Part shown: positions 18,387-27,847 of the stretch, piece by piece | Layout: each line of letters begins with the position of its first letter | How positions within the stretch are numbered: position 1 is the stretch's first letter | Origin: Phytoactinopolyspora limicola | GTDB taxonomy: Bacteria; Actinomycetota; Actinomycetes; Jiangellales; Jiangellaceae | DNA length: 64,000 bases | Direction of reading: 5' to 3' | Assembly: GCF_011320225.1 (NCBI RefSeq) | Contig: NZ_JAAOEN010000011.1 | Coordinates: forward strand, 1-64,000 | Position numbers and translations under genes: made by a program | Notes under the pieces: model-generated | What the model saw: only the letters and a program-made list of their open reading frames with translations | What the model was told of the DNA's origin: nothing | Database searches by the model: none

Positions 18387-18755
18387 TCACGCCACGCAGA
18401 CGCCGCTGACCGCGACCTTCTCGAACAGATGCGGGTACACGACGGTTCCTTCCGGCCAGCGGTCGTGTTTGGCCTGGAACTCGGGGTCGGAGAACGCCTT
18501 GACCAACGCTTCGGTCGACTCCCAGACCGCTATGTTGGCCATCAGCTGGCTGTCGCCGGTACCCCGATGCAGTTGAGCCGAAATGTAGCCGGGCTGGTCT
18601 CGCATGAACTCGGCATCTTCCTGCCACTTGGTCATTGCCTCGTCCATCGCACCCTCGGGTACCCGGAACATATTGACGAGGACAACTGGTCCCGTCGTTT
18701 GTTGGAGCTGAGTCTCGAACGGAGCGGACGGATCCAAACCCTTGATCTCGATCAT
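18387..18755 (-). CDS. Antibiotic biosynthesis monooxygenase (ABM), copy 1
   Basis: A 122-residue ABM-fold protein (ferredoxin-like dimeric alpha/beta barrel): VVLVNMFRVPEGAMDEAMTK, RDQPGYISAQLHRG, MANIAVWESTEALVKAFSDP. Relatives oxidise aromatic polyketides without cofactor (anthrone oxidation) or open the B ring with a reduced flavin (JadG/GilOII class). A close paralogue lies at 30825-31190, about half identical by eye, sharing the odd C-terminus VAVxGVCxA. ATG 18755 has GCGGGAAG upstream. Confidence 0.88.
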   Translation of the reverse strand: MIEIKGLDPSAPFETQLQQTTGPVVLVNMFRVPEGAMDEAMTKWQEDAEFMRDQPGYISAQLHRGTGDSQLMANIAVWESTEALVKAFSDPEFQAKHDRWPEGTVVYPHLFEKVAVSGVCVA

Positions 18756-18825
18756 TCTGCTTCCCGCTTTCTCTTGAATAGTGTGTATACCGCTGTCGGA
18801 CGCCGGTGGTTATGTCGGCTGCTCG

Positions 18826-19134
18826 TTAGAGATCGTCGCCGGCTCGACGAAGCCGAGGGATGACCTCCTCTCGTACGTAGGTCTCGGGCGTGTGCCGCCC
18901 TGGGGTGGCCTGGATGACTCGGACCCCGTGCAGCTGCGCCGCGCCCCGCAGCCTCAACCGAGTGATCCAGTCCACCCCGGCACCGATGACCAGCGCCGTC
19001 GCCATTCCTTTGGCGAGAATCGGGCGCGCCTCGGCCAGCGTCGTCACGCCGACAGCTGGAAAACCGTTCTGCTCGAAGATCGGCACGACCGAACCGAGAA
19101 CCCGTCGTGATCTGCCTATCACCACTACCGTCAT
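18826..19134 (-). CDS. Small receiver-like protein of unknown function
   Basis: A 102-residue alpha/beta protein beginning with a Rossmann-like strand (MTVVVIGRSRRVLGSVVPIF) and a second strand ATALVIGAGVDWITR. The fold pattern suggests a degenerate response-regulator or NAD-binding-like module, but no phospho-acceptor Asp or GxGxxG is clear. It is coupled to the deazaflavin oxidoreductase upstream by an ATGA overlap, so the two are probably made together. Confidence 0.65.
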   Translation of the reverse strand: MTVVVIGRSRRVLGSVVPIFEQNGFPAVGVTTLAEARPILAKGMATALVIGAGVDWITRLRLRGAAQLHGVRVIQATPGRHTPETYVREEVIPRLRRAGDDL

Positions 19135-19586
19135 GGCTGCCCCTGTCCATCCCCGCGGCCGGCGTCCGCCGGGCGGTGCTCTCGGACGACGGGTGGGCCG
19201 GTCGTCACATCGGCCGATCGCAAGGCGAGATACTCAGTGGCGTTGACCTGCCGCAGGATCAGCCGGATAGGCGCCGGGATCACCAGCTCTCGCGCGGCCT
19301 GGTACACCCGCGGCTCGACCAGCCGAAGCCGGCGGTGCCTGGTCATCAGGTCACACTCACCGGCCGCCAGCACGTTCTTGACCCAGTCCGCGTCCGCGCC
19401 ATAGGGCAGCGAGAACACGAACTCCCCACCCCTCCGGAATACCTTGACCGGAGTCCGATATTGGTGCCCCGACCGCCGGCCCCGGTGGTACAACATGCCG
19501 AACCCCGGCAACCTGGCGATCGCGGGGCCGACCAGCCGGTTTCCCACGATGCGGTTGAACCGGGCCAGCCGTCTACGCATCGACAT
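19131..19586 (-). CDS. Deazaflavin-dependent nitroreductase-family oxidoreductase, copy 1
   Basis: A 151-residue PF04075-like split-barrel protein (RLPGFGMLYHRGRRSGHQYR; TPVKVFRRGGEFVFSLPYGA; DWVKNVLAAGECDLMTRHRR). Relatives use F420 or act as F420-binding quinone/nitro reductases; the G-R-R-S-G...R-T-P motif contacts the cofactor. In a polyketide cluster it could reduce a quinone or enone. ATG 19586 follows GGGAG with 7-nt spacing; the frame upstream is unsupported. It is first of a two-gene overlap with the receiver-like gene. Confidence 0.85.
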   Translation of the reverse strand: MSMRRRLARFNRIVGNRLVGPAIARLPGFGMLYHRGRRSGHQYRTPVKVFRRGGEFVFSLPYGADADWVKNVLAAGECDLMTRHRRLRLVEPRVYQAARELVIPAPIRLILRQVNATEYLALRSADVTTGPPVVREHRPADAGRGDGQGQP

Positions 19587-19763
19587 CTCGCCACTCCCTG
19601 TTGTTGTTCTCGTTCGTCTGTCGCTGATTCGACGTCCTGTACTCATCTCTGCTTCTCGTCTGATACCTCGACGCGTCAGATGCGATTTACGTCACATTTG
19701 TTTTGCTCGTGTCACGATCTCCGCACCTTCGGCACACTCATGGTCAGAACGTGAGGAGATCGC

Positions 19764-20708
19764 ATGACCGACGAGCACGAACACCAACACGCAGATGACC
19801 TCGCCGGCACCGACACCGCGACGCAGACGTTCGTCGAACATCGCCGACTGCTGTTCTCGGTGGTGTACAACCTTCTCGGCAGCGTCGCCGACACCGAGGA
19901 AGTCCTACAGGAGACGTGGCTCGCCTGGAGCCGTCAACAGGTCCGCCTGCACAATCACGAGATCGACAATCCACGCGCCTACCTGGTGCGAGTCGCGGTG
20001 AACCAAGCCTTAGCCCAGCAGACGGTGATCAACCGGAGACGCGAGTCCTACGTCGGTCCGTGGTTACCCGAGCCGCTGCTGTCCGACACCGAAACCGACG
20101 CCGACGCGTCCGATCCGGCATTACGCGCTGAGTCGGTCTCGATGGCGTTGCTGGTGGTCCTGGAGACGCTCACCCCACTCGAGCGAGCAGTCTTCGTGTT
20201 ACGCGAGGCCTTCGCCTATACCCATGCCGAGATCGCGGCCATCCTCGATCGCAAACCCGACGCGATTCGGCAGCTTGCCCACCGCGCGAACAAACACGTC
20301 CAGGCCAGGCGTCCTCGTTACCGGGCTCGGCCCGAGACCCAGGAGAAGGTCACCGAGCGGTTCATCGCCGCCGCTCTCGGCGGCGATCTCTTCGACCTTA
20401 TGGACGTCCTCGCACCTGAGGTCACCCTGTGGGCGGATGGTGGCGGCAAGGGACGCGCCGCCGGCCGCCCAGTGCAAGGACGGGACAAGGTCGCGCGGCT
20501 CATCGCCGGCTTTGCCGAGCGTCCGTACGCCGGACTGAGCATGCACTGCCGAGAGGCCAACGGCGATCCCAGCATCCTGCTCTACGACGGGGAAACCCTG
20601 TGGGCGGTGCTCGTGCTCGACCTAACACCTGATGGCAACCACATCCGAGACATCTACAGCATCACCAACCCTGACAAATTGGGCCATATCGCGTCGACGA
20701 CCAGCTGA
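19764..20708 (+). CDS. sigJ: ECF41 (SigJ-type) RNA polymerase sigma factor
   Basis: A 314-residue sigma factor. Region 2 (RLLFSVVYNLLGSVADTEEV; LQETWLAWSR) and region 4 (PLERAVFVLREAFAYTHAEI; RKPDAIRQLAHRANKHV) are followed by a C-terminal SnoaL-like NTF2 domain with the linker motif DGGGK typical of ECF41. ECF41 factors lack a classical anti-sigma factor; the C-terminal domain both restrains and supports activity. The usual partner (a COE oxidoreductase or decarboxylase gene) is not seen next to it. It lies inside the polyketide cluster, divergent from the deazaflavin gene. RBS GAGGAGATCGC. Confidence 0.93.
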   Translation: MTDEHEHQHADDLAGTDTATQTFVEHRRLLFSVVYNLLGSVADTEEVLQETWLAWSRQQVRLHNHEIDNPRAYLVRVAVNQALAQQTVINRRRESYVGPWLPEPLLSDTETDADASDPALRAESVSMALLVVLETLTPLERAVFVLREAFAYTHAEIAAILDRKPDAIRQLAHRANKHVQARRPRYRARPETQEKVTERFIAAALGGDLFDLMDVLAPEVTLWADGGGKGRAAGRPVQGRDKVARLIAGFAERPYAGLSMHCREANGDPSILLYDGETLWAVLVLDLTPDGNHIRDIYSITNPDKLGHIASTTS

Positions 20709-20739
20709 CCTGGACACCAACCGCCGACCTCCAGTCAGG

Positions 20740-21321
20740 TCAGCCGTCCCACATCGGATGGCCGGCGGCAAGTTTGTCCTCAAGCGAACCGAGAGCCCCC
20801 CTGAAGAAGATCAGCGGCTCCCGATTCTGCCGGAGGACGCCCAGTTCCAGGACATCTCCGAGAAAGATGACATGGTCGCCCCCCTCGACCTCGTCTACCA
20901 GCTGGCACGACAGAAACGCCAGGGCATCACTGAGAACGGGTACTCCAGTGCCGGACGGATGGGTGCGTACCTCGTCGATCGCCGCCGTATCGCGGGCAGC
21001 GAACGCCCGAGCGAGCCGTTCTTGTGGTCCGCTCAAGAAATTGACAGCAAAGGCGCCGGTGCGATGGATCACCGGCCGGAGCCGGGATTCCCGGTGCAGG
21101 CAGAAGAGCACCAGCGGCGGATCGAGAGAAACCGAGGTGAATGAGTTCACCGTCGTACCATCCGCGGTCTCCCCCATACCGCTGGTGATCACCGTAACTC
21201 CGGTCACGAACAGTCCACATACCTGGCGCAACGCCCTGGGGTCCACCACCGGCGCGGCCTCGTGCCGGTCCGGTCCGGTGGCGCCGGCTACCTCCGGACC
21301 TTGTACTCCCGCTCGACTCAT
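20740..21321 (-). CDS. Flavin reductase (HpaC/ActVB-like)
   Basis: A 193-residue flavin reductase domain protein (LRQVCGLFVTGVTVITSG; TVNSFTSVSLDPPLVLFCLH; AFAVNFLSGPQERLARAFA). It uses NAD(P)H to make free FADH2/FMNH2. In this cluster it is the obvious electron source for the halogenase at 35.8-37.5 kb and for any two-component monooxygenase. Homology starts at ATG 21321; the longer frame to 21369 is not supported. Confidence 0.92.
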   Translation of the reverse strand: MSRAGVQGPEVAGATGPDRHEAAPVVDPRALRQVCGLFVTGVTVITSGMGETADGTTVNSFTSVSLDPPLVLFCLHRESRLRPVIHRTGAFAVNFLSGPQERLARAFAARDTAAIDEVRTHPSGTGVPVLSDALAFLSCQLVDEVEGGDHVIFLGDVLELGVLRQNREPLIFFRGALGSLEDKLAAGHPMWDG

Positions 21322-21369
21322 GAGCAACCAACCTCGTTTCCGTTCGACTCCGCATCGGCGGGCAGGCAC

Positions 21370-21849
21370 TCAATCCCGCGCGTCGACGTACAGGTTCATC
21401 GGCACCGGCCAGTCCTCGTGGCGCCGGAAACCGAGCTTCCGGTGCAGCTTCTCCGCCTGCTCCGAGGAGAAGATGCTGATGCGCGCACAGCCCATGCTCA
21501 CCAGGTGATCGATCACCGCGCTCCAGCACATGCGGAAGTACCCCTGATGACGATGGTTGGGATCGGTGCCGCCGGTGATGCCGTAGCCGTAGATGGCTTC
21601 TTCGGCCTTAGGTCCAGGAAACCGGCGCCGGATCTCGCCGGTGGCGAAGGCGACCACGCCATCGTGCCGTGTCTCGGTCACGTACGCCACGAAGGCCGGG
21701 TCATTGGTGAGCCGGTCCAGGGTGACCTCCTCGCAGGCCCGCACCCACGGGCCGCGCGGATGTGGGCCGTTGATCGAGTCGTGCATGATCACCATGAGTT
21801 CGGTCAGCCGGGTTGCATCCTCGGGGGTCGCCAACCGGGTCGTTGCCAT
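21370..21849 (-). CDS. GNAT-family N-acetyltransferase
   Basis: A 159-residue GNAT protein (MATTRLATPEDATRLTELMV; ETRHDGVVAFATGEIRRRF; acetyl-CoA loop region GGTDPNHRHQGYFRMCWSAV; MGCARISIFSSEQAEKLHRK). The substrate is unknown. Next to aminosugar genes, acetylation of the 3-amino group or self-resistance is possible but unproven. ATG 21849 has AGGAGG 8 nt upstream; a GTG at 21858 in the same frame is inside the RBS spacing and is rejected. It follows the glycosyltransferase gene position on the same strand. Confidence 0.9.
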   Translation of the reverse strand: MATTRLATPEDATRLTELMVIMHDSINGPHPRGPWVRACEEVTLDRLTNDPAFVAYVTETRHDGVVAFATGEIRRRFPGPKAEEAIYGYGITGGTDPNHRHQGYFRMCWSAVIDHLVSMGCARISIFSSEQAEKLHRKLGFRRHEDWPVPMNLYVDARD

Positions 21850-21880
21850 GGCCGTCACCTCCTGTCTGGGACTCGGCGCC

Positions 21881-23050
21881 TCAACTCGCGCGGGTGGCGG
21901 CCAGCTCGGCTAGCCGCGCGACGACGTCCTGCGGTGTGGGCATCGTCGTCATCTCGTCGACCAGGTCCACCGCTGCCTCGCGGTACGACGGGACCTCGAT
22001 CACCTCACGCAGAGCCTTGCTGATCGCCTCGGGATCCGCGTCGGCTCGGTTGACCGCGACTCCGGTTCCACGGCTGGTCATGACGTGGGCATTGATCGGT
22101 GAGTCGCCTACCGCCCGCGGTAACGCAACCTGCGGCACTCCCGCGCAGAACGCGGAGAACATCGAGCTCATGCCGGAGTGGTGGACGATCGCGTCGCAGC
22201 TGTTCAGCAAAGTGTTCAGCGGGAGGAAGTCAACGACGCGGACCGCATCGGGGATCGGCCCGATGATCGACGAGACGTCCACTCCGCCGGTGGCCAGAAT
22301 CACGTCGGTGTCCAGGTCAGCCGCACCATGGACGACAGCTTCGAGTACCTCCGCCCAGCCATAGTCGGCGGAGGTGGTTCCCATCGTGACCACAACCCGC
22401 GCTGGCCGCTCTCGACGCAACACCCAAGGCTCCACCAGCGCGGATCCGTTGTAGGTGGACGGACGCATCGTCAAGACCGGGAACGGGACCTCTCCTGGTG
22501 AGATCGGGCTGAGCTGGTCGATCGACGGCGGGCTGAGGCTGATCTCCGCGTCGGGCTGATCCGGGAACGCGGTGACGCCGTACTGCCGGACCACCTCGGG
22601 TGGTTCCTCCGCCATCCACGGCATCACCGGGTAGCGCAAGCCGATCCCGTGGACGACGCCGAGCGCCCCAGAGCTGCGGGCAGCCAACATCCCCCACGGC
22701 ATCCAGGCTGGGGTGACCACGACGTCGGCCTTCCATTCCCGGGCAGCCTCCACCAGGCCCGGGAGCATCATCTGCCCGATCCGCGACAGCATGCCGACGA
22801 ACGCACCGACAGCCTTCTCAGGTGGCAGGTTGAGGTTGCCCGGGTCTGCCATGAACGTCCGATGTGGCTCGGCCACGTCACGGCCCGGCGCTGGGTCCAG
22901 CACCGCCAGACCGGCCTGGCCTGCGGTGCGCCTAGTGATCTCACCGCCGGCGAAAATCACCTGGTGGCCGGCTAGTTGGGCTGCCTGAGCAAGGGGAATC
23001 AGCGGGGTGGTGTGAGAGAACGTCGGCGAGGTGGTGAAGAGGATACGCAT
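21881..23050 (-). CDS. NDP-deoxysugar glycosyltransferase (GT1)
   Basis: A 389-residue GT-B enzyme of the antibiotic glycosyltransferase family: N-terminal MRILFTTSPTFSHTTPLIPL, central GLRYPVMPW region, donor-site strands RVVDFLPLNTLLNSCDAIVH and HSGMSSMFSAFCAGVPQVAL. It should attach the TDP-aminosugar made by the genes upstream to the polyketide aglycone. Some daunosamine-type transferases (DnmS/AknS class) need a P450-like helper (DnmQ/AknT); none is present in the window. ATG 23050 follows GGAGACACC; the longer frame to 23209 is unsupported. Confidence 0.95.
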   Translation of the reverse strand: MRILFTTSPTFSHTTPLIPLAQAAQLAGHQVIFAGGEITRRTAGQAGLAVLDPAPGRDVAEPHRTFMADPGNLNLPPEKAVGAFVGMLSRIGQMMLPGLVEAAREWKADVVVTPAWMPWGMLAARSSGALGVVHGIGLRYPVMPWMAEEPPEVVRQYGVTAFPDQPDAEISLSPPSIDQLSPISPGEVPFPVLTMRPSTYNGSALVEPWVLRRERPARVVVTMGTTSADYGWAEVLEAVVHGAADLDTDVILATGGVDVSSIIGPIPDAVRVVDFLPLNTLLNSCDAIVHHSGMSSMFSAFCAGVPQVALPRAVGDSPINAHVMTSRGTGVAVNRADADPEAISKALREVIEVPSYREAAVDLVDEMTTMPTPQDVVARLAELAATRAS

Positions 23051-23130
23051 GGTGTCTCCATCGAGGTCGAGGTGATACTTCACTGGTCCGGTGGGACCGC
23101 GGCCGTGAGGTGCAGCCGGGTGTTCGTTTT

Positions 23131-24132
23131 CTACGCGTGGACCGGACTGGGAACGCCAGCAGTGGACCGCTTCAATGGCTCCCACCAGGAGCGGTTCTCC
23201 CGGTACCACCGCACGGTCGCGGCCAGCCCTTCCCGAAAGTTGACCCGCGGCGTGAAGCCGAGTGCGGCGAGTTTGGTGGTGTCGACGGAGTACCTCCGAT
23301 CGTGTGCCTGCCGGTCCGCGACCCGTTCGACCACCGACCAGTCCTGTCCCAGCAAGTCAAGGAGGTGCTTCACGAGGTCGATGTTGGTCAGCTCGGTGCC
23401 GCCGCCGACGTTGTAGATGTGTCCGGGCCGCCCCCGCGCCGCGACGAGCGCAAGCGCCCGGCAGTGGTCGTCCACGTGCACCCAGTCGCGGATATTGCGT
23501 CCGTCGCCGTACAGCGGCACCCGCCGACCGTCCAAGAGGTTGGAGACGAACAGCGGGATGATCTTCTCCGGATACTGGTACGGGCCGTAGTTGTTGGAAC
23601 ACCGGGTGATCCGCACGTCAAGGCCATGTGTGCGGTTGAACGACAAAGCCAGCAGGTCAGCAGCGGCTTTCGACGCCGCATAGGGCGAGTTAGGGGCCAG
23701 GGGGTGCTCTTCCGGCCAGGAGCCGGTCTCGATCGAACCGTAGACCTCGTCGGTAGACACCTGCACGAACCGACTCACGCCCGCGTCGACCGCACGGCGC
23801 AGCAAGTTGTGCGCGCCGAGGACGTTCGTCTGCACAAACGCCCCGGCGTCGTTGATCGACCGGTCGACGTGAGTCTCGGCCGCGAAATTGACCACAAGGT
23901 TGGCGCCGTGCATGAGTTCCGCCACCAGACTCGCGTCGCAGATGTCCCCTCGGACGAACTTGAGCCTGGGGTGATCTGCCACAGCCGCCAGATTTGCCTC
24001 ATTACCGGCGTACGTCAGCTTGTCGAGGACCACCACCGGGCCCCATCCCAAAGCTGGATATGCGTCGCTGAGCAGTTGGCGGACGAAGTGGGATCCGATG
24101 AACCCGGCCCCGCCAGCAATGAACACTCGCAT
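23131..24132 (-). CDS. rfbB: dTDP-glucose 4,6-dehydratase
   Basis: A 333-residue extended SDR. NAD motif G-G-A-G-F-I-G at 7-13, catalytic TDE (VSTDEVYGSIE) and YAASK. RfbB converts TDP-D-glucose to TDP-4-keto-6-deoxy-D-glucose, the branch point for deoxysugars. ATG 24132 follows GAGGAGTTCGCC. It lies 14 bp after rfbA in transcription order and is followed by the glycosyltransferase. Confidence 0.97.
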   Translation of the reverse strand: MRVFIAGGAGFIGSHFVRQLLSDAYPALGWGPVVVLDKLTYAGNEANLAAVADHPRLKFVRGDICDASLVAELMHGANLVVNFAAETHVDRSINDAGAFVQTNVLGAHNLLRRAVDAGVSRFVQVSTDEVYGSIETGSWPEEHPLAPNSPYAASKAAADLLALSFNRTHGLDVRITRCSNNYGPYQYPEKIIPLFVSNLLDGRRVPLYGDGRNIRDWVHVDDHCRALALVAARGRPGHIYNVGGGTELTNIDLVKHLLDLLGQDWSVVERVADRQAHDRRYSVDTTKLAALGFTPRVNFREGLAATVRWYRENRSWWEPLKRSTAGVPSPVHA

Positions 24133-24146
24133 GGCGAACTCCTCGA

Positions 24147-25031
24147 TCAGGCAGCCGACGCCGAGAGGTGCCGAGCCGCGATCTCTTCTACGTATGCGCC
24201 GTACGTTCCAGGCATGCCCGCGCCCAGCCGCCGGCATTGTTCGGGGGTGATGAAGCCCCTGTTCAATGCGACCTCTTCCACACAGGCGATCCGCACACCC
24301 TGCCGTTGTTCCAGGAGCTGGACATACTGTCCGGCATGCAGCAACGACTCATGGGTGCCCATGTCGAGCCAGGCGAACCCACGGCCCAGCTCGGTGAGGC
24401 GGGCCCGTCCCTGGGCTAGATAGGCCCGGTTCACGTCGGTGATCTCCAACTCGCCACGTGCCGACGGAGCGAGGTTCTTCGCGATGCCCACGACGTCGTT
24501 GTCGTACATGTACAACCCGGTGATGGCGAGGTCGGATCGAGGGTGAGCCGGCTTCTCCTCAAGCGAGCGCAAACGCCCGGCGACGTCGATCTCCCCCACC
24601 GCGTATCGCTGCGGATCGGTCACCCGGTATCCGAACAGCGCACAGCCATCCAGTTCGCTGATGCTGTCGTCGAGGATCTTGGTGAATCGCGGCCCGTGGA
24701 ACAGGTTGTCGCCGAGCACCAAGGCGACCTGGTCATCCCCGGTGAAGTCGGCCCCGATGAGTAGTGCTTCGGCGATGCCGTTGGGCTCGGCCTGGGTGGT
24801 GTACTCGAGCCGCATGCCAAGCTGCGTCCCATCCCCGAGGAGCCCGCGGAACATGCCAGCATGCTCAGGGGTGGTGATCATCAGGATGTCGCGGACCCCG
24901 GCCAGCATCAGCACCGACAACGGGTAATAGAGCATCGGCTTGTCGTACACCGGCAGCAAGTGTTTCGACAGCGCGCCGGTCAGCGGCCGCAACCGGGTTC
25001 CGCTACCGCCGGCTAGGACGATCCCCTTCAT
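24147..25031 (-). CDS. rfbA: Glucose-1-phosphate thymidylyltransferase
   Basis: A 294-residue nucleotidyltransferase with MKGIVLAGGSGTRLRPLTGA, YDKPMLYYPLSVLMLAGVRD, ALVLGDNLFHG and FAWLDMGTHESLLHA. It makes TDP-glucose from glucose-1-phosphate and dTTP, the first step of deoxysugar synthesis. Its ATG overlaps the stop of the epimerase gene (ATGA), so the two are translated together. Confidence 0.97.
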   Translation of the reverse strand: MKGIVLAGGSGTRLRPLTGALSKHLLPVYDKPMLYYPLSVLMLAGVRDILMITTPEHAGMFRGLLGDGTQLGMRLEYTTQAEPNGIAEALLIGADFTGDDQVALVLGDNLFHGPRFTKILDDSISELDGCALFGYRVTDPQRYAVGEIDVAGRLRSLEEKPAHPRSDLAITGLYMYDNDVVGIAKNLAPSARGELEITDVNRAYLAQGRARLTELGRGFAWLDMGTHESLLHAGQYVQLLEQRQGVRIACVEEVALNRGFITPEQCRRLGAGMPGTYGAYVEEIAARHLSASAA

Positions 25032-25633
25032 CGCCGGCTCCGTCGGCTCTCAAGCTCCTGGCACCGTGTGTAGTCGGGCAGCAACCCGCGCTCACGAGCC
25101 TGAGCGAACGTCATCGCGGCTTCATCACGGTCGGACAGGACAACGTCGATATCCGTTGGAATCGGCAATGCCAGGTCAGGGTCGGCCACCGAGATCGCCA
25201 ATTCGTTGTCAGGCACGTAGCCACCGGTGATCATGTAAGACATCACCGTGTCGTCCTCGAGAGCGACGAAAGCGTGGCCGACCCCAACCGGGAAATACAT
25301 GCTCCGGAAGTCGAGCTGGTCCATGAGCACGGTGTCCCATCTGCCGAAGGTGGGTGATCCGACTCGCAGGTCCACGACAATGTCCAGCGCGGTGCCGCGA
25401 GCGCAATATACGTACTTGGCACATCCCGGCGGTGTCCTGGTGAAATGCACCCCTCGCACCACACCTCGACGAGACCGGCTGTGGTTGGCCTGACCGACTC
25501 GAAAGGCCGGCTTGCCGGTTGCACCGTTGAACGCCGCACCTTGGAAGGGTGCGACGAAGAGTCCCCGCTCGTCCGGGAAGACGTCGGGGGTGAACTCCAC
25601 GGCACCATCGACTTCGAGTTCACGTATCTTCAT
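25028..25633 (-). CDS. dTDP-4-keto-6-deoxyhexose 3,5- (or 5-) epimerase
   Basis: A 201-residue RmlC-like cupin (GAVEFTPDVFPDERGLFVAP; FRVGQANHSRSRRGVVRGVH; YFPVGVGHAFVALEDDTVMS). The catalytic His is in RGVHF. It epimerises C5 (and perhaps C3) and so sets the L-configuration; DnmU in daunosamine synthesis belongs here. Homology starts at ATG 25633 behind GAGGAAACCTGCC. It is coupled to rfbA by a 4-bp overlap. Confidence 0.94.
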   Translation of the reverse strand: MKIRELEVDGAVEFTPDVFPDERGLFVAPFQGAAFNGATGKPAFRVGQANHSRSRRGVVRGVHFTRTPPGCAKYVYCARGTALDIVVDLRVGSPTFGRWDTVLMDQLDFRSMYFPVGVGHAFVALEDDTVMSYMITGGYVPDNELAISVADPDLALPIPTDIDVVLSDRDEAAMTFAQARERGLLPDYTRCQELESRRSRR

Positions 25634-25684
25634 GGCAGGTTTCCTCTCGGGCATCTGAGCGACGTCATACAGTGAGCAGCGACG

Positions 25685-26794
25685 TCACAGCGTCGCCAGT
25701 ACCTCGCGAACCGCGCCGATGACCTTGTCCTGCAGCTCAGTCGGCAGGGACGGGTACATCGGCAGCGAAAAGATCTCGCCGGCGAGCCGCTCGGTCACCG
25801 GCAACGACCCCTCGGCATAGCCGAGGTGCGCGAACCCCGTCATCGTGTGCACTGGCCACGGATAGCTGATGTTGAGGTGAATGTCGTATTCCTTGAGCCG
25901 CTCGACGATGTCGTCGCGGCGCGGGTGCCGAACCACGTAGACGTAGTACACGTGCTCGTTGCCCGGTACGGTGCGCGGCAGCACAAGATCGGTATCGCCC
26001 AGCGCCTCGGCGTAGCGCCGAGCGACCGCCTGCCGCCCATCGATGTAGGTATCCAGCCGGGTGAGTTTACGCCGCAGGATCTCTGCTTGGACCTCATCGA
26101 GGCGGCTGTTGTGGGCCGGCGTCTGCACCGTGTAGTACACCGTGTCCATGCCGTAATAGCGCAGCCGCCGCAGCGCGGCGTCGACATCGTCCCGCGCCGT
26201 CAGCACCGCCCCACCGTCGCCGTAGGCGCCGAGCACCTTCGTGGGATAGAAGGAGAAGGCCGCCGCGTCACCGGTGGTGCCAGCCAGCCGGCCGTCCTGC
26301 CGCGCTCCGTGTGCCTGGGCGCAGTCCTCCAGTAGCACCAGGCCATGCCGCTGGCACAGCCGTTGGATAGGCTCGAGGTCAACACATTGCCCGTAGAGAT
26401 GCACCGGCAGCACGCAGCGGGTCCGGCTCGTGATCGCCGACTCGAGCTGGGTCACATCCATCAGGAAGTCGTCATCCCGGACGTCGACGAACACCGGCGT
26501 AGCACCTGCCGCGTCGATCGCGACGACCGTCGGAGCCGCGGTGTTCGACACCGTGATGACCTCGTCGCCCGGCCCTACCGCCAGGGCCTGGAGCGCCAGC
26601 GTGATCGCGTTGGTGCCGTTGTCTACGCCGACACAATGGGGCAGCGCATGGTACCCGGCAAAGTCACGCTCGAACCCCCGCACGCTCTCAGCTAGCACGA
26701 GCCGGCCGGATCGAAAGACTTGATCAACGGCATCCAGGAGATCCGGCCGTTCTTTCTCGTATTCCAGCAGGTAATCCCATACGTATGTGGTCAC
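25685..26794 (-). CDS. TDP-3-keto-hexose 3-aminotransferase (DnrJ/DnmJ-like)
   Basis: A 369-residue DegT/DnrJ/EryC1/StrS PLP aminotransferase. The start [20 protein letters not shown] and blocks [53 protein letters not shown] (PLP Lys) and [15 protein letters not shown] closely follow DnrJ, which aminates C3 in TDP-L-daunosamine synthesis. GTG 26794 is chosen from this homology; AGGGAAG precedes it. The match is from memory of DnrJ, not from a search. Confidence 0.93.
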   Translation of the reverse strand: MTTYVWDYLLEYEKERPDLLDAVDQVFRSGRLVLAESVRGFERDFAGYHALPHCVGVDNGTNAITLALQALAVGPGDEVITVSNTAAPTVVAIDAAGATPVFVDVRDDDFLMDVTQLESAITSRTRCVLPVHLYGQCVDLEPIQRLCQRHGLVLLEDCAQAHGARQDGRLAGTTGDAAAFSFYPTKVLGAYGDGGAVLTARDDVDAALRRLRYYGMDTVYYTVQTPAHNSRLDEVQAEILRRKLTRLDTYIDGRQAVARRYAEALGDTDLVLPRTVPGNEHVYYVYVVRHPRRDDIVERLKEYDIHLNISYPWPVHTMTGFAHLGYAEGSLPVTERLAGEIFSLPMYPSLPTELQDKVIGAVREVLATL

Positions 26795-26825
26795 GTTCTT
26801 CCCTACTCTCTGCCGTGTCGAGCGC

Positions 26826-27827
26826 TCACCGCACACCGCACAACTGGTCCGCGACGAGCCGGTCGATCCCGTCTCGTATGGACATCCGTGGCCGCCATCC
26901 GGTCACGGCACGGAACGCGGACGAGTCGATGGTCACGCTGCGAAAATCCGTGTCCGGGGCATGCGACGGCGGATCCACGGTGACGACGGGCACCGGCGCG
27001 GACCCGGTCCGGTCCGCCACCGCCCGGGCGATCGTCCTGAATACCTCCCCCAGCGGGTCGCCCCGGCCGGCGCCGAGCAACCACGCCGCTCCGCGGAGCC
27101 GTTCGGCGTGTTCGAGCGCCGTCTCGAAGGCTGCCGCTATGTCGGCTACGTCGACAAGATCGCGCCGGACCGTTCCGTCGTGCCACATCGTGATGGGTTC
27201 ACCGGACAACGCGCGGCGGACCATCGCGGCGACGACACCGCGGTCGGCACCGTTGGGTGCCGCGCCGAATACCGTGGGCAGCCGAAGGCTGACACCGCTG
27301 ACCCAGCCCGCCGTGGTCGCCTCGAGCAGCATCTGCTCGGCGGCCAATTTCTGCTGGTCATAAATGGTGGCAGGGTGGTCGGCTTCGGTGCCGTCCAGGG
27401 GCTCACCCAAAGGGACTCCCACCTGCGACGCCGCACCTGCGTAGACGACGACTGGCGGCCGGACGGTTGAGCTTTCGGCGCGGCACACCTCGATCAGGTC
27501 CCGCATGATCCCGACGTTGACCCGCTCGCCACCGACCTGCTCCGCAGCACGCCAACCCCCCTCACAGAGCACCACGTGGATGATCGCATCCGAACCTTTG
27601 ACGGCGGTGGTCAGCGCTTCGCGACTGGTGAGGTCGGCGGTCACCACCTCGACGTCGGCTATCGCGGATACCGGTGGCCCCGCCGCGCGGCGTGCCACGG
27701 CCCGCAGCCGGACATCGCGGCGGGCCAGCCGAGCCAGCACCGCCGAACCGACGAAGCCGGTTGCGCCGAGCACGGTGATCAGTGGCCGGTCGGAGTCGCT
27801 GGCCAGGCCAGCCCATCCAATGGTCAT
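26826..27827 (-). CDS. TDP-4-ketohexose reductase (DnmV-like extended SDR)
   Basis: A 333-residue NAD(P)-dependent epimerase/dehydratase-type protein with the nucleotide motif V-L-G-A-T-G-F-V-G near 18-26 and [10 protein letters not shown] as the Tyr-x3-Lys pair. In deoxyaminosugar pathways this family (DnmV, EvaE) reduces the 4-keto group as the last step; stereochemistry decides daunosamine versus acosamine-type sugar and cannot be read here. ATG 27827 follows AAGGAGAACGAC. The longer frame to 28319 overlaps the dehydratase gene and is a shadow. Confidence 0.9.
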   Translation of the reverse strand: MTIGWAGLASDSDRPLITVLGATGFVGSAVLARLARRDVRLRAVARRAAGPPVSAIADVEVVTADLTSREALTTAVKGSDAIIHVVLCEGGWRAAEQVGGERVNVGIMRDLIEVCRAESSTVRPPVVVYAGAASQVGVPLGEPLDGTEADHPATIYDQQKLAAEQMLLEATTAGWVSGVSLRLPTVFGAAPNGADRGVVAAMVRRALSGEPITMWHDGTVRRDLVDVADIAAAFETALEHAERLRGAAWLLGAGRGDPLGEVFRTIARAVADRTGSAPVPVVTVDPPSHAPDTDFRSVTIDSSAFRAVTGWRPRMSIRDGIDRLVADQLCGVR

Positions 27828-27847
27828 GTCGTTCTCCTTCGGGTCTG

